A DNA stretch of 55,749 bases from Casp-actino8 sp044355095. GTDB taxonomy: Bacteria > Actinomycetota > Acidimicrobiia > Acidimicrobiales > Ilumatobacteraceae. The DNA is taken from contig JBIKYT010000007.1 in NCBI GenBank assembly GCA_044355095.1, forward strand, positions 1-55,749. Reading direction: 5' to 3'. This document shows positions 50,518 through 55,749 of the stretch, in pieces. The position numbers and the translations under genes were made by a program. How positions within the stretch are numbered: the first letter of the stretch is position 1; every line of letters begins with the position of its first letter. Below the pieces are notes generated by a model. The model was given only the letters and a program-made list of their open reading frames with translations. It was not told the origin of the DNA and did not search any database.

Positions 50518-51423
50518 ATGGCTTTAACAAAGAACTCACTCGGCAAATTAGGTATCTGGACGTTCCAACTTGATATGCAGCCCATGAAAGAGGCGCAGAA
50601 GGTTGCGGCTCAAATTGAAGAGTTGGGTTTTGGCGCCGTCTGGGTTCCCGAAGCAGTTGGCCGTGAACCATTCGCGTCATGCGGACTGTTGTTGTCGGCT
50701 ACAGAGAAGCTCATCATGGCGACAGGTATTGCTTCATTGCATGCCCGTTCGGCAATGACGATGGCGGCTGGCCAAAAAACATTGACCGAAGCTTTCCCCG
50801 ATCGTTTTCTTCTAGGCATTGGAGTCAGTCATCAACCAGCAGTTGAAGGATTTCACGGAGCGTCCTATGGCAAGCCGTACTCAAACATGGTTGCTTACCT
50901 TGACGCGATGGACCGCAGTTTGTTCTTTGCTTCTGGCCCAACTGAGCCCACCGCGCGTTGCTTGGCTGCGCTTGGTCCGAAAATGTTGAAGTTGTCAGCC
51001 GACCGAACTTTGGGTGCACACCCTTATTTTGTTCCGGTGGAACACACGCCAATCGCGCGTGCAGCTCTCGGACCCGATGCATTGTTGGCACCTGAGCAAG
51101 CTGTTGTTTTCTCGACCAATGCAGAAGAGGCTCGCGCAGTTGCGCGTGGTCACATGTCGACCTACATGGGACTTCCGAACTACACCAACAACTTGCGTCG
51201 TTTGGGTTGGGGCGATGAAGACCTCATGACCGCTAATGGTCCTTCGGACAAATTGGTTGATGCCATTGTTGCTTGGGGAACCCTTGACGACATTCACGCA
51301 CGCATTAAGGCGCATTTAGATGCTGGCGCCGACCATGTGAGCATTCAGGTGTTGTCGGCCAATCCGGCTGCTGTCACCATGAACGAATTCAAGGAACTCG
51401 CGAGTCTGATTCCGAGTCTCTGA
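50518..51423 (+). CDS. LLM-class F420-dependent oxidoreductase
   Basis: A 301-residue luciferase-like barrel with the family start LGIWTFQLDMQPMKEAQKVAAQIEELGFGAVWVPEAVGREPFASC, the strand IMATGIASLHARSAMTMA and the F420/flavin loop FLLGIGVSHQPAVEGFHGASYGKPYSNMVAYLDAMD. It resembles the TIGR03620 group of F420-dependent enzymes. Substrate unknown. TAAGTT lies 6 bases before the ATG. Its last codons (SLIPSL) fall inside a 14-bp tandem repeat. F420 use again fits an actinobacterium. Confidence 0.87.
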   Translation: MALTKNSLGKLGIWTFQLDMQPMKEAQKVAAQIEELGFGAVWVPEAVGREPFASCGLLLSATEKLIMATGIASLHARSAMTMAAGQKTLTEAFPDRFLLGIGVSHQPAVEGFHGASYGKPYSNMVAYLDAMDRSLFFASGPTEPTARCLAALGPKMLKLSADRTLGAHPYFVPVEHTPIARAALGPDALLAPEQAVVFSTNAEEARAVARGHMSTYMGLPNYTNNLRRLGWGDEDLMTANGPSDKLVDAIVAWGTLDDIHARIKAHLDAGADHVSIQVLSANPAAVTMNEFKELASLIPSL

Positions 51424-51456
51424 TTCGGGGTCTCTGATTCGGGGTCTCTGATTCGG
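51406..51456. repeat. 14-bp tandem repeat, 3.6 copies
   Basis: Units CTGATTCCGAGTCT, CTGATTCGGGGTCT, CTGATTCGGGGTCT and a partial CTGATTCGG run head to tail. The first unit encodes the end of the LLM protein and the rest fill the gap to the convergent TetR gene. It is a minisatellite that could vary between strains. Confidence 0.85.
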
Positions 51457-51458
51457 AA

Positions 51459-52091
51459 CTAGTGGCCGGTTAACGCGCCGTAGAGCAACGTAGCCAACGT
51501 GTTGCGAATGGCATCACGATTGGCACCGCGTTTGGCCATTTCGGGTTGAAACGCCAACAGTCGTTCACACATCGCTACAACAGCTGCAGCCGTTGTGAAC
51601 GGGTCAAGCGATTCGGGAAGTCGTTTTGTGGCGACTCCTTCTGAGACCATTGCCTGGAGAGCATCCATGACGAGCAAGTTGGCTTCGGTGCGTACAGCTC
51701 GGAAATGACGGTTGCCTTCTTCGGCCTTTAAGTTGCGGGCGCGGAGCACTGCATGATGGGTGTCCCAGTAGGCCATGTAGGCATCAACAAATTTGCCAGC
51801 CCGCTCAAGTCCATCTGATGCATTCCAACCTGGTTGCAGCAGCGCCACTAATGGTTTTTCGTCGTCGGTTGCTTCTTTGGCAAGTTCAAGGATGGCTTCA
51901 TCAACATCATTGAAGTACTGATAAAAAGTTGCCGGTGACGAACCGATGTCGCGCGATATATCGACAACGCGCAGATCAAGAATTCCTTGTTCGTTCAGCA
52001 ACTTTGCCGTTGCATCAAGAAGCTTGCGGCGAGTTACTAAAGCACGAGATCCGATAATTCGGCCATCGGCGGCAAATACATCATCACTCAT
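51459..52091 (-). CDS. TetR-family transcriptional regulator
   Basis: The 210-residue protein has an N-terminal TetR helix-turn-helix (TRRKLLDATAKLLNEQGILDLRVVDISRDIGSSPATFYQYFNDVDEAILELA, residues 21-71) and a ligand-binding C-terminal domain. Its ATG overlaps the last base of the SDR stop (TGATG), so it is translated with the upstream catabolic operon and probably represses it. The likely inducer is an acyl-CoA or related intermediate, by analogy with FadR/KstR-type regulators. Confidence 0.9.
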   Translation of the reverse strand: MSDDVFAADGRIIGSRALVTRRKLLDATAKLLNEQGILDLRVVDISRDIGSSPATFYQYFNDVDEAILELAKEATDDEKPLVALLQPGWNASDGLERAGKFVDAYMAYWDTHHAVLRARNLKAEEGNRHFRAVRTEANLLVMDALQAMVSEGVATKRLPESLDPFTTAAAVVAMCERLLAFQPEMAKRGANRDAIRNTLATLLYGALTGH

Positions 52092-52993
52092 CAGTTAGCA
52101 CCGTACACGGGTGCAGGCTTCGGGGCCTCGCGAATGAGGTCGGCAACAACTGCACCAATCTCGGCAGGTTCGTAACGCGCACCCTTATTGAAGGGTGCGC
52201 CATGTTGCCAGCCATCGGCAACAGAAAGTTCGCCGCCGGCTGTTTCAAACATACGTCCTGAGATTTCACATGCTGATGAACCTAGCCACACAACGACTGG
52301 GCTCACATTGGCCGGGTCCATGGCATCAAAACCAGATTCGGGCTTCTTCATCATGTCAGCAAACGCTTCTTCAGTCATTCGGCTACGTGCTGATGGCGCA
52401 ATGCCATTGATCTTCACGCCGTAACGATCAAGTTCGGCGGCCGCGACAATGGTGAACGAAGCGATACCAGCTTTGGCTGCTGAATAGTTGGCTTGTGACA
52501 CGCTGCCGAAGAGTCCCGCGCCAGATGATGTGGTGACAACACGGGCATCAATCGGTGTGCCGGCCTTACTCATCGCTCGCCAGTAGTCAACTGCCTGGCG
52601 CACTGGACAGAACATGCCGCGCAAGTGAACTTTCATGACTGCGTCCCATTCATCAACTGACATGTTCACAATCATGCGATCGCGCACAATGCCAGCGTTG
52701 CACACCAAGGTGTCGAGATGGCCGAATGTGTCAATGGCTTGTTTGATCATGCGACCAGCACCATCCCAGTCACTCACATCATCGTCATTGACGATGGCGT
52801 CGCCGCCAAGGCTCTTGATCTCGGCAACAACTTCCGCTGCGGGTGTGAGGTCGTGTCCTTCGCCCGTGAGCGAAGCGCCAACATCGTTGACGACAACTTT
52901 TGCGCCTTCAGCAGCGAAAGCTAAAGCGTGAGCGCGACCAAGACCTCGGCCGGCTCCAGTGATAATGACGACTCGTCCGTCGCAAATTCCCAT
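52091..52993 (-). CDS. SDR, (3R)-hydroxyacyl-CoA dehydrogenase-like
   Basis: A 300-residue classical SDR with the NAD motif TGAGRGLGRAHALAFAAEGAKVVVND, CNAGIVRDRMIVNMS and catalytic Ser and YSAAKAG. The opening (DGRVVIITGAGRGLGRAHALAFA) and the insertion ASLTGEGHDLTPAAEVVAEI match the dehydrogenase domain of peroxisomal multifunctional enzyme type 2 and mycobacterial relatives. The C-terminal extension (APFNKGARYEPAEIGAVVADLIREAPKPAP) is typical of that group. It probably oxidises a 3-hydroxyacyl-CoA. It lies between another SDR and the TetR gene. Confidence 0.88.
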   Translation of the reverse strand: MGICDGRVVIITGAGRGLGRAHALAFAAEGAKVVVNDVGASLTGEGHDLTPAAEVVAEIKSLGGDAIVNDDDVSDWDGAGRMIKQAIDTFGHLDTLVCNAGIVRDRMIVNMSVDEWDAVMKVHLRGMFCPVRQAVDYWRAMSKAGTPIDARVVTTSSGAGLFGSVSQANYSAAKAGIASFTIVAAAELDRYGVKINGIAPSARSRMTEEAFADMMKKPESGFDAMDPANVSPVVVWLGSSACEISGRMFETAGGELSVADGWQHGAPFNKGARYEPAEIGAVVADLIREAPKPAPVYGAN

Positions 52994-53005
52994 GATGTAC
53001 TTCTT

Positions 53006-53842
53006 TCAGCAGGTAATGCCGCCGTCGATGACGACAATTGAGCCCGTCATGTAGCGACCTTCGTTTGATGCAATAAATGCGAAGAGATTGGCCATCTCGT
53101 CGGGCTCGGCTTGATCCATAGGAGTCATGATCTTGCCCATGATCTTGTAGTCGGCATCGGTGGGAAGGCTCATGAATGAGTTAACGATGTTGGTATTCGT
53201 TCCACCTGGCGCAATGGCATTCACACGAACGCCTTTACCGCGGTATTCATAGGCAAGGGCACGAGTGAGGTTGACGACTCCGCCTTTGCTCGCGCAGTAA
53301 GCGGCGCTCCACGGTGCACCCATTAAGCCCGAAGTTGAAGCGGTGTTGACGATGACTCCATCGCGACCAGTCTTGGCATATGTATCAAGCAAGTGGGGGA
53401 GCGCATAGCGAGTGACATAGAACGTGCCGTTGAGGTTGACCGACACAATGCGATCAAACCACTCGGGGGTTTCTTCGTGGCTGTTTGCGAAGTGACCGAT
53501 GCCAGCGATGTTGCAGACAATGTCGAGACCACCGAGTGCCTTGGCGGCTTTGTTGACAACCTTCTCAACTTCGACTGCCTTGGTGACATCAAGGTCGTAG
53601 GCAGTGGCGGTGCCGCCGGCCTTCTTAATTTCAGCAGCAGTCTCTTTGGCCCCGCGAAGATCGGCCAGTGCGAGTTGGGCACCTTCGGCTGCGAAACGAA
53701 GAGCAGTCGCGCGACCAATGCCAGATCCGGCACCAGTAATGAAAACACGCTGACCCTTCAGACGCTTGTACGTTGGCGCAGGCTTGAGGGCGGCCTTCTT
53801 GGCGGGTGCCTTTTTTGCTGCTGGCTTCTTTGCTGTACTCAT
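53006..53842 (-). CDS. SDR with a lysine/alanine-rich N-terminal tail
   Basis: A 278-residue SDR: TGAGSGIGRATALRFAAEGAQLALADLRG, CNIAGIGHFANS, catalytic YCASKGG and a C-terminal MTGSIVVIDGGITC. The first 25 residues (AKKPAAKKAPAKKAALKPAP) are a histone H1-like repeat of AKK/APAKK, not found in ordinary SDRs, and could bind nucleic acid or membranes. Its ATG overlaps the acyl-CoA synthetase stop (ATGA), and the next SDR starts 12 bases after its stop. The catabolic role is inferred from the operon. Confidence 0.87.
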   Translation of the reverse strand: MSTAKKPAAKKAPAKKAALKPAPTYKRLKGQRVFITGAGSGIGRATALRFAAEGAQLALADLRGAKETAAEIKKAGGTATAYDLDVTKAVEVEKVVNKAAKALGGLDIVCNIAGIGHFANSHEETPEWFDRIVSVNLNGTFYVTRYALPHLLDTYAKTGRDGVIVNTASTSGLMGAPWSAAYCASKGGVVNLTRALAYEYRGKGVRVNAIAPGGTNTNIVNSFMSLPTDADYKIMGKIMTPMDQAEPDEMANLFAFIASNEGRYMTGSIVVIDGGITC

Positions 53843-55401
53843 GATGCTCCTCCGTAGGTGGCTCGTAGATCTTTCTTGAGAACTTTTCCGCTGGGGTTGC
53901 GCGGAAGTGCGGTAACAATTTCGAGTTGTTCAGGAATCTTGTGCACTGAAAGTTGTGCGGTTTTCAAAAAACTCACCATGTCATCAAATGAAATTGTTGA
54001 ATCTGGCTTACACACGACAACGGCACACGCGCGTTCGCCGCTCTTCTCATCGGGTAAACCGATCACTGCAGCATCGGCGATCGCCGGATGAGCGAACAGC
54101 AGGTCTTCAATTTCTTTGGCTGAAATGTTCTCGCCCTTGCGAATGATGATGTCTTTTAAGCGACCAGTGATTGAGACGAATCCTTCAGCGTCAATGACTC
54201 CGAGGTCGCCAGTTCTGAACCAGCCATCTTCGTCAAATGCATCGGCGTCAAGAGATGAATCTAAGTAGCCCTGACACACTTGTCGGCCCTTGACGCGCAG
54301 CTCACCTTCTTCGCCTGGAGCACAAACGCGACCATCAATGACGGTGCGCAGGGTGACACCAGGACACGGACGACCATCGGTAAGAGCTTTCTTCTCATCA
54401 GGATCGTCAACATGAATCATGGTGTTGATGGGCGCTTCAGTGAGACCCCATCCGCCAATAAGCGGAGCACCAAATGCTTCCATCATTTCTGCGTTCAAAG
54501 TTTTTGGCTTGGGGGCACCGCCACCGTTAAAGATGCGGACATTGGGCAGCAGTCGTTCACCGGCCGGAAGTTGGCGTTGAGCATTGAGGTAGGTGAGCCA
54601 GAAAACAGTTCCGGCGCCGGCGCACGTCACACCATTTTCTCCCAACCACTTCGGTGTGTTTGCTGGATCGAAAGTTTCAACCATCAACAATTCAACGCCG
54701 GTTTGCATTGCATTGAATAACCACACCAAACCGCCGACGTGAGTGATAGGGAAGACCACGGCTGCTTTGTCGTCGGGACCGACTTCCATGCTCCATTGCA
54801 TACCGTCGTTCGCGGCCGACATGCTGTTGTCACTGTGCTTGGCGCCTTTAGGATCGGCGGTCGTTCCGGATGAATAAAAGAGCCAGCGAATCGCGTCTAG
54901 ATCGGCGCGATATGTCGGCAAGCCGATTGCGTCAGGGTCGGCTTCGGGAAGATCGGGATCAACCACGATGATCTCAACATCTTGGACAAGTGTTGCGACA
55001 ACTTCTTGAGCCATCGTCAAGTAATCAAAGCCACGGAAGATGTGCGGGACAATCAAAACCTTGCAGGTTGATTGCGTCGTGATGAACGTAACTTCACGAT
55101 TGCGATATATCGGCAAGATTGGGTTTTGAATTGCGCCTAGACGGGACAAAGCGCCAGTAAGAACGAGCGATTCAAAACGTGATGGAAGCACCCAAGAAAC
55201 ATTGGTGTTTTCGGTGATTCCTTTTTGCGAAAGACCAGCAGCGACACGTTCGCACCAGTTCTTGTATTCGCCGTACGTCATCGTGCGACCACGTTCGTCG
55301 AGGGCCATGCGCTTGTCGGGTGTTACTAAGGCACGCTCTGAGATGAGTTGCCAGAGAGTCTTGCCCTCTGTCTCGATCGTGCCGGCGATATGCGAAGTCA
55401 T
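53839..55401 (-). CDS. Acyl-CoA synthetase (AMP-forming ligase)
   Basis: A 520-residue class I adenylate-forming enzyme that activates a carboxylic acid with ATP and CoA. A-motifs are visible: the P-loop YSSGTTADPKGAKHSDNS, GGWGLTEAPINTM, the hinge region GWFRTGDLGVIDAEGFVSITGRLKDIIIRKGENISAKEIE and the C-terminal catalytic lysine in PRNPSGKVLKKDLR. The acid is not predictable. It heads the catabolic cassette together with the upstream alcohol dehydrogenase (18-base gap) and overlaps the SDR start by four bases. Confidence 0.93.
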   Translation of the reverse strand: MTSHIAGTIETEGKTLWQLISERALVTPDKRMALDERGRTMTYGEYKNWCERVAAGLSQKGITENTNVSWVLPSRFESLVLTGALSRLGAIQNPILPIYRNREVTFITTQSTCKVLIVPHIFRGFDYLTMAQEVVATLVQDVEIIVVDPDLPEADPDAIGLPTYRADLDAIRWLFYSSGTTADPKGAKHSDNSMSAANDGMQWSMEVGPDDKAAVVFPITHVGGLVWLFNAMQTGVELLMVETFDPANTPKWLGENGVTCAGAGTVFWLTYLNAQRQLPAGERLLPNVRIFNGGGAPKPKTLNAEMMEAFGAPLIGGWGLTEAPINTMIHVDDPDEKKALTDGRPCPGVTLRTVIDGRVCAPGEEGELRVKGRQVCQGYLDSSLDADAFDEDGWFRTGDLGVIDAEGFVSITGRLKDIIIRKGENISAKEIEDLLFAHPAIADAAVIGLPDEKSGERACAVVVCKPDSTISFDDMVSFLKTAQLSVHKIPEQLEIVTALPRNPSGKVLKKDLRATYGGAS

Positions 55402-55419
55402 TGTTGTGTATTCCGATTT

Positions 55420-55749
55420 CTAGAAAGTGATAACAGCACGAGCGACAGTGCCACTCTCAAGGCCGTGTACTGCGTCTTCCCAATTAGCGATAGGGAAAGT
55501 GGCACTCACGAGTTCGTCAAGTAACACTTCGCCGCGGCGGTAAAGATCGATGATGTATGGAATGTCGCGCTGCGGGCTGATCGTTCCGTAACGGCAACCA
55601 ATGATTCCGCGATCGACTTGTGTCAGACGCGTGTACAGACCAGAGAATTCTGCGGTCTGACTAGTAACGCCGATGACGACAACGGTGCCTTCCCAATCGA
55701 GGCATTCAAGAGCGTTGCGAGTCACAGCGGGATGAGCGACACAATCGAA
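55420..55749 (-). CDS. C-terminal part of a zinc-type (MDR) alcohol dehydrogenase, cut by the right edge
   Basis: The frame is open to base 55749, giving 109 residues of the C-terminus. It reads FDCVAHPAVTRNALECLDWEGTVVVIGVTS, the end of the Rossmann domain of medium-chain dehydrogenases, then YGTISPQRDIPYIIDLYRRGEVLLDELVSATFPIANWEDAVHGLESGTVARAVITF, the catalytic-domain tail. The N-terminal zinc ligands lie outside the window. As the upstream gene of the cassette it would oxidise an alcohol before CoA activation. Confidence 0.85.
   Translation of the reverse strand, partial: FDCVAHPAVTRNALECLDWEGTVVVIGVTSQTAEFSGLYTRLTQVDRGIIGCRYGTISPQRDIPYIIDLYRRGEVLLDELVSATFPIANWEDAVHGLESGTVARAVITF

Overview
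The window reads as a chromosomal segment of a moderate-GC actinobacterium, most likely of class Acidimicrobiia (Ilumatobacter-like). This is inferred from gene content, not from a marker gene. The supporting genes are a mycothiol conjugate amidase (Mca), an F420-type LLM oxidoreductase, homodimeric pyruvate dehydrogenase E1, the actinobacterial form of DapD, an LpdA-type flavoprotein, DUF3039 and DUF4031 proteins, an ImuA'/ImuB/DnaE2 mutasome, and a secreted protein with repeats centred on RVFDTRSG. No rRNA, tRNA, CRISPR array, transposase or phage gene was seen. Genes are tightly packed and no stretch above 300 bases lacks one.

Layout. 1-4.4 kb (minus): an edge-truncated exported protein, a methyltransferase and aceE. 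4.5-9 kb (plus): RNase HI, a SpoIID-SGNH-repeat surface protein and an HSD10-like SDR. 9-13.5 kb (minus): a pentapeptide lipoprotein, then argJ, dapD and lysS as one operon (read lysS-dapD-argJ). 13.6-18.1 kb: LpdA-like flavoprotein, RDD protein, and a biotin-dependent carboxylase alpha subunit divergent from birA. 18.2-22.7 kb: an LCP ligase gene followed by a complete dTDP-L-rhamnose set (rmlA-C-B-D), a cell-wall glycan module. 22.8-27.5 kb: MOSC protein divergent from selD-rnhB, then an MMPL exporter behind a CsoR/FrmR-like operator pair. 27.6-38.5 kb: acyl-CoA dehydrogenase, a NifU-N-like protein, a CarH-like B12 regulator, imuA'-imuB, an orphan response regulator, a Cys/Met PLP enzyme and dnaE2. 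38.5-45.7 kb: small or regulatory genes (LysE, NUDIX, DUF3039, FmdB, DUF418, DUF4031, RadC-like, rhomboid, GGDEF-EAL). 45.7-51.4 kb: mca with an SCP2-like gene, ChbG/YdjC deacetylase, secreted nuclease, thiolase, NudC and LLM oxidoreductase. 51.5-55.7 kb (minus): a catabolic operon of alcohol dehydrogenase, acyl-CoA synthetase, two SDRs and a TetR repressor.

The most interesting system is at 29.4-38.5 kb. A gene with the CarH photoreceptor signature (W-x9-EH, then E-x-H at the same spacing) sits directly upstream of the SOS mutasome genes imuA'-imuB. Both imuA' and dnaE2 carry perfect SOS boxes (CGAAC-N4-GTTCG) placed identically one base before a TAGNNT -10 element. This suggests that light/B12 sensing and UV-induced mutagenic repair may be linked, although a regulatory connection is not shown by sequence alone.

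Two window-wide patterns stand out. First, at least 16 start codons lie 6-7 bases downstream of a TANNNT box, as expected for leaderless transcripts; this was used to choose starts and to support a 44-residue gene. Second, gaps between genes hold long perfect palindromes and a 43-bp repeat family. One palindrome pair shows compensatory base change, suggesting conserved structure, probably bidirectional terminators.
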